The notes beneath the pieces were generated by a model, which did not search any database, was not told the origin of the DNA, and saw only the letters and a program-made list of their open reading frames with translations. The translations under genes and the position numbers were made by a program. From Sinomonas atrocyanea (lineage in GTDB: Bacteria > Actinomycetota > Actinomycetes > Actinomycetales > Micrococcaceae): 64,000 nt of DNA. The DNA is taken from the NCBI RefSeq assembly GCF_001577305.1, contig NZ_CP014518.1, positions 4,154,001 through 4,218,000 on the forward strand, read 5' to 3'. Positions 51,032 through 59,420 of the stretch are shown here, piece after piece (position 1 is the first letter of the stretch; the number at the start of each line of letters is the position of its first letter).

Positions 51032-52668
51032 GCGTCCTCCTCCTCGGCCGCGGCCACGACCCCGTGCTGGCCTATCTGGCCGACCGGGGGCGCGCGCTCG
51101 GGGTGCGGTGCGATGCGGTCGACGCCGGGCGGATCGCCGCGGAGGGGTCCTGGGACCTCAGGCTGCCCGGCGGCGGGGTGCTCCGCTCGGGCACGGCAGC
51201 CTGGGACCTCTCGGCCTACACCACGGTCATCGCGCGGGGCCTGGAGCCCGAGGCGGCCGGCTGCCCGGCGCCGCACGGCTGGGCCGGATTCGTCGACTCG
51301 ATCGGCCCGTGGCTGCGGACCTGCCGGCCGGCGGTGGTGAACCCGCCCGCACGCCCCGGGGGCGCGCCCCCGGCCGCCCTGGCCCTGATGGCCGCGATCG
51401 CCGCGAGGCTGCCCGCGGCGGACTGGCGGTGGGAGCTGGACCGGGCGGCCCGGGCTGCTTCCGGCGCCGCGGGCAGGTCGGCCAGCAGGGCTGCCGACGG
51501 CTCTGCCGTGCACAGCCTGTACGTGGTGGGCGAGGCGGTCCTCCCCTCCCCCGCCGGGCCGGGCGGCGGGCAGCTGCCCGGCCCCGAGGTCCACAGCGCG
51601 CTGGCCCGGGCGACCGCCAGCCTGGGCTGGCTCCTGGCCCGGTGGGACGCGTCCGTGGACCGCGACGGCGTGTGGCGCTGGCGCGGGGCCGACCCCGCGC
51701 CAGACCTCCGCCGCGACGACGGGCTCCTCGACGGCGGCGTCTCCCGCGCCGTCCTCGCCCTGCGTTCCCGCCCGTCGAGGAGCACCCTGGCGTGGCCGGC
51801 CTCTGCCCCGCGGGGACCTGCCGTTGGCCCCGTTCTCCACCGCGGCGCGTGCCGGAGCGGGCTCGATCCCTGCCCCTGCGGATCGCCGGCCCGGATTGAC
51901 CTCGTGGACCGGCTCCTGGCCGAGGCCGCTGACCGACTCGACCACGGCCTCCAGGCCCCCGAACGCTGGCAGGGGCCGATGCGGCGCGAGAGCCTCCGCT
52001 ACGGGACGGCGCCGGAACGGGCGCACTATGAGGACGCGTTCAACCGCCTCGCGCGGGATTCGTCGTCTGGGGCGGTCCCGCCGCTGACGGTGGACCGCCT
52101 GCGGGCGCTGCACGTGGAGGCCGGCGGGGATGGGGCGCTGCGCACCGTGCACCTGTGGATCCCCGGCGGCCACACGTTCCCGCACCCCGCAGCCGTGCTC
52201 CCGCTCCTGCAGGAGCTGTGCGCGGCGTACGAGGAGGACATCGGGGCCGCGTCCGCCGGCGGCCCCCGGACCGGCTACAGCGCGGCCCTCCGCCTCCACC
52301 TCGGGCTGCTCACGATCCATCCCTTCCGGGACGGGAACGGCCGGCTCTCCCGCCTCGTGGCCGCACGGGAGCTGATGCGCGGCGGGTACCGCGCCCGGGT
52401 GCTGACGATCCTGGACCAGCACTACGAGCAGTGGCCCCACGTGTACACCGATCTCCTGACCGCGGTCGAGGACGGGCGGATCTGCCGGCCGGCCTGCGTG
52501 CTCGGGATGCAGCTCGCGGCCCTCGCCCGGGCCTGGCGCGAGGCCCCTGCGCTCGCCCGCACCCAGCGGCCGGCGATCGGCGCCCTCCCGACCGTGGGCG
52601 AAGGAGCCCTGGCCCAGATCCTCGGGCCCGTCCTCGCGGACGTGGCGGCGGCTGACGAGGGGAGGTGA
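51028..52668 (+). CDS. Fic-domain protein with N-terminal ATP-grasp-like region
   Basis: A 546-residue two-part protein. Residues 1-250 repeat the layout of the upstream gene product: VLLLGRGHDPVLAYLADRG at the start, PAVVNPPARP near 101-110, SLYVVGEAVL near 163, and a Leu-Gly-Trp-rich segment ending DGVWRWRGADPAP. Residues 330-470 are a Fic domain whose motif is HPFRDGNGRLSR at 431-442, with His431, Asp435 and Arg439 all present, so nucleotidyl transfer (AMPylation) is plausible. I did not see a clear (S/T)xxxE(G/N) inhibitory helix. The fusion suggests the Fic domain acts on a bound peptide or protein partner, perhaps the 73-residue product upstream. Confidence 0.8.
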   Translation: MSVLLLGRGHDPVLAYLADRGRALGVRCDAVDAGRIAAEGSWDLRLPGGGVLRSGTAAWDLSAYTTVIARGLEPEAAGCPAPHGWAGFVDSIGPWLRTCRPAVVNPPARPGGAPPAALALMAAIAARLPAADWRWELDRAARAASGAAGRSASRAADGSAVHSLYVVGEAVLPSPAGPGGGQLPGPEVHSALARATASLGWLLARWDASVDRDGVWRWRGADPAPDLRRDDGLLDGGVSRAVLALRSRPSRSTLAWPASAPRGPAVGPVLHRGACRSGLDPCPCGSPARIDLVDRLLAEAADRLDHGLQAPERWQGPMRRESLRYGTAPERAHYEDAFNRLARDSSSGAVPPLTVDRLRALHVEAGGDGALRTVHLWIPGGHTFPHPAAVLPLLQELCAAYEEDIGAASAGGPRTGYSAALRLHLGLLTIHPFRDGNGRLSRLVAARELMRGGYRARVLTILDQHYEQWPHVYTDLLTAVEDGRICRPACVLGMQLAALARAWREAPALARTQRPAIGALPTVGEGALAQILGPVLADVAAADEGR

Positions 52669-52721
52669 CCCCGGGCCACACGGAAGGTGACCCCGGGTCA
52701 CGCGGAAGGTGACCCCGGGTC
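52663..52721. repeat. Three 22-base tandem repeats containing a palindrome
   Basis: AGGTGACCCCGGG starts at 52663, 52685 and 52707, an exact 22-base period. Each copy holds or nearly holds the palindrome GTGACCC-C-GGGTCAC. The first copy overlaps the Fic gene stop codon. It may serve as terminator or protein-binding array. Confidence 0.6.
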
Positions 52722-52831
52722 GGGGAGGCGACCGCGGCGTCGTGCGTCCCGGAGCGCAGGCGCGCGGGGGGCTCCGCCGCCCGGCCTTGTGGGCTGGCCC
52801 ACTCCTCGCGTACCATCGTTGTGAGCGATAT

Positions 52832-52858
52832 TAGAACACGGTGTTCTATTATGGAACA
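52832..52858. promoter_or_regulatory. Candidate IclR-type operator upstream of the aromatic monooxygenase
   Basis: Two overlapping inverted repeats: TAGAACA-CGG-TGTTCTA (52832-52848, perfect) and TGTTCTATTATGGAACA (52842-52858, core TGTTC-N7-GAACA). The same core is upstream of pcaH. It sits in an AT-rich promoter-like patch about 70 to 95 bases before the GTG start. Confidence 0.6.
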
Positions 52859-52927
52859 TCGAGCGAGACATCGGACAGGCAAAGCGATGGCGAGTGGTCG
52901 CCACCCCACAGAGAAGTGAGGAAACCC

Positions 52928-54829
52928 GTGCAGTTCCACCATCACGGCTACGTCTCCACGAACCCCAAGGTTCAGCCGGCCGCGGGCGTCGGCCTCAACC
53001 GCCCCGAGGAGCTCCCCGACCAGGTCGACGTCCTGATCATCGGCACGGGCCCCGCGGGCATGATCACCGCCGCTCAGCTGTCGCAGTTCCCGGACGTGAC
53101 CACGCGCATCATCGAGCGCCGCCCCGGGCGCCTCGAGATCGGCCAGGCGGACGGCATCCAGGCCCGCAGCGTCGAGACGTTCCAGGCGTTCGGCTTCGCC
53201 CCCGAGATCATCGCGGAGGCGTACCACATCACCGAGATGAACTTCTGGCAGCCCGACCCGGAGAACCCCCAGAACATCGTCCGCACCTCCCGCGCGGTCG
53301 ACGACGAGATGGGCATCAGCGAGTTCCCGCACCTGATCGTGAACCAGGCCCGCGTCCTCGACTACTTCGCCGACGTCATGCGGAACTCCCCCACCCGGAT
53401 GACCCCCGACTACGGCTGGGAGTTCCTCGGCCTCGAGATCGGCGAGGGCGAGTACCCGGTGACCGTGCGGATCGTCGGTTCCGGGCCCGAGAACCAGGGC
53501 CAGGAGCGCACCATCAGCGCCAAGTACGTGGTGGGCTCGGACGGCGCGCGCTCCAAGGTGCGCGACGCGATCGGCTGCGAGATGAGCGGCGACCGCGCCA
53601 ACCACGCCTGGGGCGTCATGGACGTCCTGGCGAACACGGACTTCCCGGACATCCGCACCAAGTGCGCCATCCAGTCGCACGACGGCGGCAGCATCCTCCA
53701 CATTCCGCGCGAGGGCGGGTACCTGTTCCGCATGTACGTGGACCTCGGCGTGGTGCCGGACGACGACCACGGCAAGATCCGCCAGACCCCGCTCGAGGAG
53801 ATCATCGCCCGCGCGAACAAGATCCTCCACCCCTACACCGTGGACGTGAAGAGCGTCGCGTGGAACAGCGTCTACGAGGTGGGCCACCGCGTGACCCACC
53901 GCTTCGACGACGTCCCCACCTCGCTGGCCGGCACCCGCACCCCGCGCGTGTTCATCACGGGCGACGCATGCCACACCCACAGCGCCAAGGCCGGCCAGGG
54001 CATGAACGTCTCGATGCAGGACGGGTTCAACATCGGCTGGAAGCTCGGCCACGTCCTCGAGGGCCGCAGCCCCGAGAGCCTGCTGTCGACCTACACCGCC
54101 GAGCGCCAGGTGATCGCGCAGAACCTCATCGACTTCGACCGGACGTGGTCCTCGATGATGGCCAAGAAGCCCGAGGAGTTCGAGAACCCCCAGGAGCTCG
54201 CCGACTTCTACGTGCGCACCGCCGAGTTCCCGGCCGGGTTCATGACCGAGTACACCCAGTCCATGATCGTGGGCGCGGCCAGGCACCAGGCCCTCGCCAC
54301 CGGCTACACCGTGGGCAAGCGCTTCAAGTCCGCCCGCGTCGCCCGGATCTGCGACACGAACCCGCTGCACCTCGGCCACCTCGCCGCGGCGGACGGCCGC
54401 TGGCGCATCTACGTCTTCGCCGATGCCGCCAAGCCCGGCACCGCCGGCTCGACGCTCGAGAAGTTCGCGGACTGGCTCGCGACGGACCCGGCCTCGCCGG
54501 TCGTCGCCACCCCCGAGGGCCTCGACCGCAACGCCTGGTTCGACGTGAAGGTGGTCTACCAGCAGGACCACCGCGCCTTCGACCTGAACGACGTCCCGGC
54601 CGTGTTCAAGCCCCAGGTGGGCGAGTTCGGGCTCAACGACCTCGAGAACGTCTTCGGCACGCTCCCGGACGATGACATCTTCGCCCAGCGCGGGATCGAC
54701 CGCGACGGCGTGGTCGTGGTGGTCCGCCCCGACCAGTACGTCGCCGACGTCCTGCCGCTCGCGGCCACCGACGAGCTCGGCGCGTTCTTCGCCGGCGTCC
54801 TCAAGGGCCACGCGGCAGCGCAGGTCTGA
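52928..54829 (+). CDS. FAD-dependent aromatic hydroxylase, 3-hydroxybenzoate 4-monooxygenase-like
   Basis: A 633-residue flavoprotein of the phenol-hydroxylase type. The dinucleotide motif is GTGPAG at residues 39-44, the DG motif is VVGSDGARSKVRDAIG, and the second FAD motif near residue 345 is ITGDACHTHSAKAGQGMN. A thioredoxin-like C-terminal domain follows after about residue 460. Length and layout match MobA of Comamonas (about 640 residues), not PobA (about 395). The reaction would be 3-hydroxybenzoate to protocatechuate. The start is GTG 52928 behind GAGGAA. A pca-like operator upstream supports this role; a 4-hydroxybenzoate or phenol substrate remains possible. Confidence 0.85.
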   Translation: MQFHHHGYVSTNPKVQPAAGVGLNRPEELPDQVDVLIIGTGPAGMITAAQLSQFPDVTTRIIERRPGRLEIGQADGIQARSVETFQAFGFAPEIIAEAYHITEMNFWQPDPENPQNIVRTSRAVDDEMGISEFPHLIVNQARVLDYFADVMRNSPTRMTPDYGWEFLGLEIGEGEYPVTVRIVGSGPENQGQERTISAKYVVGSDGARSKVRDAIGCEMSGDRANHAWGVMDVLANTDFPDIRTKCAIQSHDGGSILHIPREGGYLFRMYVDLGVVPDDDHGKIRQTPLEEIIARANKILHPYTVDVKSVAWNSVYEVGHRVTHRFDDVPTSLAGTRTPRVFITGDACHTHSAKAGQGMNVSMQDGFNIGWKLGHVLEGRSPESLLSTYTAERQVIAQNLIDFDRTWSSMMAKKPEEFENPQELADFYVRTAEFPAGFMTEYTQSMIVGAARHQALATGYTVGKRFKSARVARICDTNPLHLGHLAAADGRWRIYVFADAAKPGTAGSTLEKFADWLATDPASPVVATPEGLDRNAWFDVKVVYQQDHRAFDLNDVPAVFKPQVGEFGLNDLENVFGTLPDDDIFAQRGIDRDGVVVVVRPDQYVADVLPLAATDELGAFFAGVLKGHAAAQV

Positions 54830-54857
54830 GCCGCTCGGCCGCACCGCCACACGAAGC

Positions 54858-54907
54858 ACGACGGCGCGGGGCCGCCTTCCGTACGGGAGGCGGCCCCGCG
54901 CCGTCGT
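54858..54907 (+). terminator. 19-bp perfect hairpin after the monooxygenase gene
   Basis: ACGACGGCGCGGGGCCGCC pairs exactly with GGCGGCCCCGCGCCGTCGT around a 12-base loop, 29 bases after the stop codon. Confidence 0.88.
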
Positions 54908-55041
54908 CGTCCGCGGAATTGCGGAAATGCGTCTGCAGGCGGCCTTCGGCGCGCGAGGTGAATTGTTTCCGGGTGAGGGCCACTGGGCAATTGCGGGCCA
55001 CAGCAGCATCAAGCGAAACATTGATAACGGAAGGCCTCGCC

Positions 55042-55797
55042 ATGATCGACTCACTCACTGCGGGTCTCGCCGAAGTGGCGCGATTCGTCCCGCAGTTCCT
55101 GCTCTTCCTCGTCATCCTCATCGTGGGCCTGCTGGTGGCCAAGGCCATCGCCAAAGCGCTTTCTCGGCTCCTGGCAAAGGTGGGCTTCGACCGCTGGGTT
55201 GAGCGCGGCGGCGTGAAGCGCGCCCTTGCCAATTCCAATCTCGACGCCAGCGAGATCGTCTCGAAGATCATCTACTACGCGCTGGTGCTCTTTGTGCTCC
55301 AGTTCGCCTTCGGCGTCTTCGGGCCCAACCCGGTCAGCACCCTGCTCGCCGCGATCATCGCCTTCCTTCCCAAGATCGTGGTGGCGATCATCATCGTGAT
55401 CGTGGCCGCCGCCATCGCGGCCGCGCTCAAGACCCTCATACAGGGCTCCCTCGGCGGGCTCTCGTACGGCCGCACCCTCGCCAACATCGCGAGCATCTTC
55501 GTGATCGGCATCGGCATCATCGCCGCGCTGAACCAGGTGGACATCGCGGTCACCGTCACGACGCCGATCCTCATCGCGGTGCTCGCGGCGATCGTCGGTG
55601 TGGTCATCGTCGGTGTGGGCGGAGGCCTCATCAAGCCGATGTCGCAGCGCTGGGAGCGCTACCTCTCCCGCGCCGAGGAGGAGGCCCCGCGTGTCAAGGC
55701 CCAGGCGGACGCCGCTCCCCCGGCCAGCGAGCAGATCAAGCAGGCGGCCCGGGCGCACATGCCCGACTCGGCCGACGGCGGCGCCCACAAGTACTGA
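55042..55797 (+). CDS. Membrane protein with conserved TM-helix (small-channel-like) repeats
   Basis: A 251-residue protein with five or so membrane helices. The first half has FVPQFLLFLVILIVGLLVAKAIAKALSRLLAKVGFDRWVERGGV, the conserved TM_helix block found in mechanosensitive-channel relatives, and a second copy-like unit occurs after residue 90. A ~45-residue hydrophilic C-terminal tail follows. GGAAGG precedes the ATG at 55042. It stands ahead of PRC-barrel and LapA-type genes, a set often seen as an envelope or osmotic stress group. Confidence 0.8.
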   Translation: MIDSLTAGLAEVARFVPQFLLFLVILIVGLLVAKAIAKALSRLLAKVGFDRWVERGGVKRALANSNLDASEIVSKIIYYALVLFVLQFAFGVFGPNPVSTLLAAIIAFLPKIVVAIIIVIVAAAIAAALKTLIQGSLGGLSYGRTLANIASIFVIGIGIIAALNQVDIAVTVTTPILIAVLAAIVGVVIVGVGGGLIKPMSQRWERYLSRAEEEAPRVKAQADAAPPASEQIKQAARAHMPDSADGGAHKY

Positions 55798-55863
55798 GCG
55801 CACACTGGGCCTAGGGCGCGTACCACGCCAGAGCACGACCGGACGCATGAAGGAGGAACCGCG

Positions 55864-56379
55864 ATGCTCACCAACGCAGACCTCGAGGACCTCAAGGACG
55901 GCCACGGGAACGTGGTCTCCCAGGACGGGGAGAAGATCGGCGGCATCGGCGACTTCTACCTTGACGACGAGACCGACGTCCCCACCTGGGTCACCGTGAA
56001 GACCGGGCTCTTCGGGACCAAGGAGTCCTTTGTGCCCCTCGAAGGGGCACGGATCGCCGAGGAGAATCTCGTGGTTCCCTACACGAAGGACCACGTCAAG
56101 GATGCGCCCCGGGTGGACGCGGACGAGCGCCTCGAACCCGGCGAGGAGGACCGCCTGTACCGGCACTACGGCCGCTCGGCGCCGGAGGATCTGGCGGACA
56201 CGGAGCGGGCGCAGAACGAGGTGGCCCTGCAGGAGGGCCCCGTCGGGCAGCTGCGGGAGAGCCGCCTCCGCAGGCACCAGCTCGGGACCAGCATGAACCA
56301 GCCGGTCCCGGTCGTCACCGACGTTGACCGCACCCCGGTCGAGACGGACAGGAGCCTCGATGACGACGGACCCCGCTGA
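55864..56379 (+). CDS. PRC-barrel domain protein
   Basis: A 171-residue soluble protein. Residues 5-80 are a PRC-barrel: GNVVSQDGEKIGGIGDFYLDDETDVPTWVTVKTGLFGTKESFVPLEGA. The rest is charged and probably helical (RLYRHYGRSAPEDL). GGAGGAA lies before the ATG. PRC-barrels occur in ribosome maturation and in stress proteins of unknown role; the second kind fits here. It overlaps the next gene by 20 bases. Confidence 0.9.
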   Translation: MLTNADLEDLKDGHGNVVSQDGEKIGGIGDFYLDDETDVPTWVTVKTGLFGTKESFVPLEGARIAEENLVVPYTKDHVKDAPRVDADERLEPGEEDRLYRHYGRSAPEDLADTERAQNEVALQEGPVGQLRESRLRRHQLGTSMNQPVPVVTDVDRTPVETDRSLDDDGPR

Positions 56380-56776
56380 CGGACAGGACGTCGCAGGCCA
56401 GCGCGCCGGCGGGGAGCAGCCACCGGCCGCTCCCCCTCCCGCCACCCGTCCGACTTCCACGCCGCCAACCGGACCTCGGCGGGAGGAACCGGAGGTGCAG
56501 CCCGCGCCCGCGCGGCAGGGCGTGTCCCGGGCGGGAGCCACCTGGACCGCCGTCATTGCGGGGCTCGTGGTCTTCATCCTGCTCGTGGTGTTCTTCATCC
56601 AGAACCAGGACATGGTCCAGGTCCATTTCCTCGGTCTGATCGGGCCTGTGCCACTGGGCCTCGCCCTGTTCATTGCGGCGGTCGCCGGCGGCGTGCTCGT
56701 GGCGATCGCCGGGGCCATCCGGATCATCCAACTCCGGGCGGCCGCGCGCCGCGCGCGGCGCGGGACCGCACGGTAG
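56360..56776 (+). CDS. LapA-type (DUF1049) membrane protein
   Basis: A 138-residue protein with a Pro/Ala-rich hydrophilic first half (residues 1-58), then two membrane helices: TWTAVIAGLVVFILLVVFFIQN and PLGLALFIAAVAGGVLVAIAG, and a basic Ala/Arg tail. QNQDMVQVHFLG between them is the LapA signature. GGAG precedes the ATG at 56360. It overlaps PRC-barrel and, at its 3' end, the convergent gene by 53 bases. Confidence 0.85.
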   Translation: MTTDPADGQDVAGQRAGGEQPPAAPPPATRPTSTPPTGPRREEPEVQPAPARQGVSRAGATWTAVIAGLVVFILLVVFFIQNQDMVQVHFLGLIGPVPLGLALFIAAVAGGVLVAIAGAIRIIQLRAAARRARRGTAR

Positions 56777-57488
56777 CCGTCTGCGCAGGCGGCCGCCCGA
56801 CGGCGAGCGCAACCCGGATGTTGCCCGCCGCATGGATGAGGACCGCGACCACGAGGAAGGCGGCGAGCACCTGGCCGGTCGTGGCAGCCACGGCCGGCCA
56901 CCCGCCGTCGAGCGTCGGATCGAGGAACGTGTAGACGTACCAGCCGTCGATGCCGCCGCGGATCCACGAGAACGCGAGGAACGCCGCCGGGTAGGCCATC
57001 CACGCGATGGGGCGCCACCACCGGCCGCGGACGGTGCGGGTGACGAGGAGCCAGTCGAGCGCCATCACGAGCGGGACGATCCGATGGTGGATCATCTGCG
57101 GCCAGTACAGGTCCAGGGTCCACCACGGCTCGTTCGGCGGGGCAACGAGGACCACGTAGATGATCCCCGTCATGACCAGGTAGAACGTGAGCGCGCCGAA
57201 CAGGTGGTCCCACCTGAGCGGGAGGCCTGCGCGCGGGAACGCCGCGGACAGGATGAGGACGAGTCCCACGGCCAGGTTGGACTGGACCGTGAACTCCGAG
57301 TAGAGCTGCGGGATGTCGACGTCATTGGTCGGCAGCGTGGCGTCGACCGTCTTCTGCATGAGGGCCACCAGCGCCGCGACGCCCACCGTGGCGCGCACGA
57401 GACGGACCCAGAGGCGGTCCGGGGACAGCGCGTGGTTGGCTCCGAGGTTGCGCGCGACCGGGGGAAGGAGACTCGATGTCGCGCTCAT
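56724..57488 (-). CDS. Pr6Pr-like integral membrane protein
   Basis: A 254-residue protein with six predicted membrane segments. The motifs YSEFTVQSNLAVGLVLILSA, PQMIHHRIVPLVMALDWLLV and FLDPTLDGGWPAV are those of the Pr6Pr (FAR-17a/AIG1-like) family, whose eukaryotic relatives are threonine hydrolases of lipid esters. The conserved Thr in FTVQSN and His in MIHHRI are present. Start at ATG 57488; an upstream in-frame extension is not family-like. Its 3' end overlaps the LapA-type gene. Confidence 0.8.
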   Translation of the reverse strand: MSATSSLLPPVARNLGANHALSPDRLWVRLVRATVGVAALVALMQKTVDATLPTNDVDIPQLYSEFTVQSNLAVGLVLILSAAFPRAGLPLRWDHLFGALTFYLVMTGIIYVVLVAPPNEPWWTLDLYWPQMIHHRIVPLVMALDWLLVTRTVRGRWWRPIAWMAYPAAFLAFSWIRGGIDGWYVYTFLDPTLDGGWPAVAATTGQVLAAFLVVAVLIHAAGNIRVALAVGRPPAQTATVRSRAARGARPPGVG

Positions 57489-57574
57489 CGGCCCAGTCTG
57501 CGCCGGCACCGGAGCCAGGCCCAGAGACGAAAGTACCGTCAGCCGCCCCGGGCCCCGCTCCACATCTCCCCGGC

Positions 57575-58546
<972 letters not shown>

Positions 58547-58677
58547 GGGAGAAGAGTCCTTTCGTCAGCGGTCCGGATGGAACCGACGCTACGCCGCCGG
58601 GCCACGACGAGGGAGGCCCTGCCAGTACCCGGCTCGGCGGGTTGAACCGCCCGGGCCCGGTGGCCGAGGCTGGGACG

Positions 58678-59097
58678 ATGAACGAAACGGCCTGCCGCGT
58701 CCGCATCCGCTGTACCCCCGAAGCGCTGTGGGGCGCGCTCACCGACACCGAGGTGCCCCGGCCGTGGAAGGGCGGGGAGACCGTCCACAGCTCGTGGGCG
58801 CCCGAGGCGGCCTACGAGCTGCGCGCGGGCGGGTCGGTGGTGGCCCTCGGGCACGTCATCGCGATCGACCCTCCGCGGCGGCTCAAGGCGACCTTCGATC
58901 CTCGCTGGGACCCGGCCGTGGTGAACGAGCCGCCGGGGACCCTCGAGTACCGCATCGAGGCCGCCGAGGAGGGCACCTGCGAACTCACGGTCCGGATCAC
59001 GGGGCTAAGCGGCGCCTCGGCCGCCGCGGTGGAGCGGGACACCTCCGCGACCTACCTGCGCCTGAAGGAGTGGATCGAGGCGGGCAGGGACCAGTAG
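58678..59097 (+). CDS. SRPBCC/AHSA1-type protein
   Basis: A 139-residue START-fold protein. CRVRIRCTPEALWGALTDTEVPRPWKGG at the start and GTLEYRIEAAEEGTCELTVRITGLSGAS followed by a long C-terminal helix (YLRLKEWIEAGRD) are the activator of Hsp90 ATPase-like pattern. It probably binds a small hydrophobic ligand. In many actinobacteria such genes pair with an ArsR regulator; none is adjacent here. ATG at 58678 was chosen by family start. Confidence 0.8.
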   Translation: MNETACRVRIRCTPEALWGALTDTEVPRPWKGGETVHSSWAPEAAYELRAGGSVVALGHVIAIDPPRRLKATFDPRWDPAVVNEPPGTLEYRIEAAEEGTCELTVRITGLSGASAAAVERDTSATYLRLKEWIEAGRDQ

Positions 59098-59144
59098 ACC
59101 CGGGGGCGGAACCGACCGGCTTTCGCGTTCGGTGGCGCCCGAGC

Positions 59145-59171
59145 CCCGGCGTGTCCGGGTGACACGCCGGG
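59145..59171 (+). terminator. Hairpin terminator after the SRPBCC gene
   Basis: CCCGGCGTGTC pairs with GACACGCCGGG around CGGGT, 48 bases after the stop. The left arm shares a 15-base string (CCCCGGCGTGTCCGG) with the structure at 62059. Confidence 0.75.
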
Positions 59172-59280
59172 AGTGCGGCCTCATAGCAGGTCGGAATCGC
59201 TGCCCACCCCAGAAGAAAGGCGCCCGCAGCCCTTCCATCTGAAAGTCATCTCCTGAAGGTCAATGTCCTGACCATGCCCC

Positions 59281-59395
59281 ACAGGAGCTGACCTACAGAA
59301 GGTGCCCACAGGAGCTGACCTACAGAAGGTGCCCACAGGAGGTGACCCACAGGAGGTGCCCTGCAGAAGCTGCCCCACAGAAGCTGACCCACAGA
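59281..59395. repeat. Eight tandem copies of a 13-14 base unit
   Basis: The unit ACAGRAGSTGMCC(Y) is repeated head to tail about eight times, partly alternating ACAGGAGCTGACCT and ACAGAAGGTGCCC, which gives a higher-order 27-base period in the first half. It lies between convergent genes, right after the antiporter stop. The remaining gap 59172-59280 shows nothing recognisable. Confidence 0.85.
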
Positions 59396-59420
59396 CGGGG
59401 CGGCCCCTTGGCGCTGGCGC

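Noticed and set aside
52663..52721. Three-copy repeat considered as a CRISPR remnant
   Set aside because: Period is only 22 bases with nearly identical intervening bases, so there are no spacers.
59281..59395. Repeat patch considered as a CRISPR array
   Set aside because: Units are contiguous with no spacers, are too short, and no cas gene is present.
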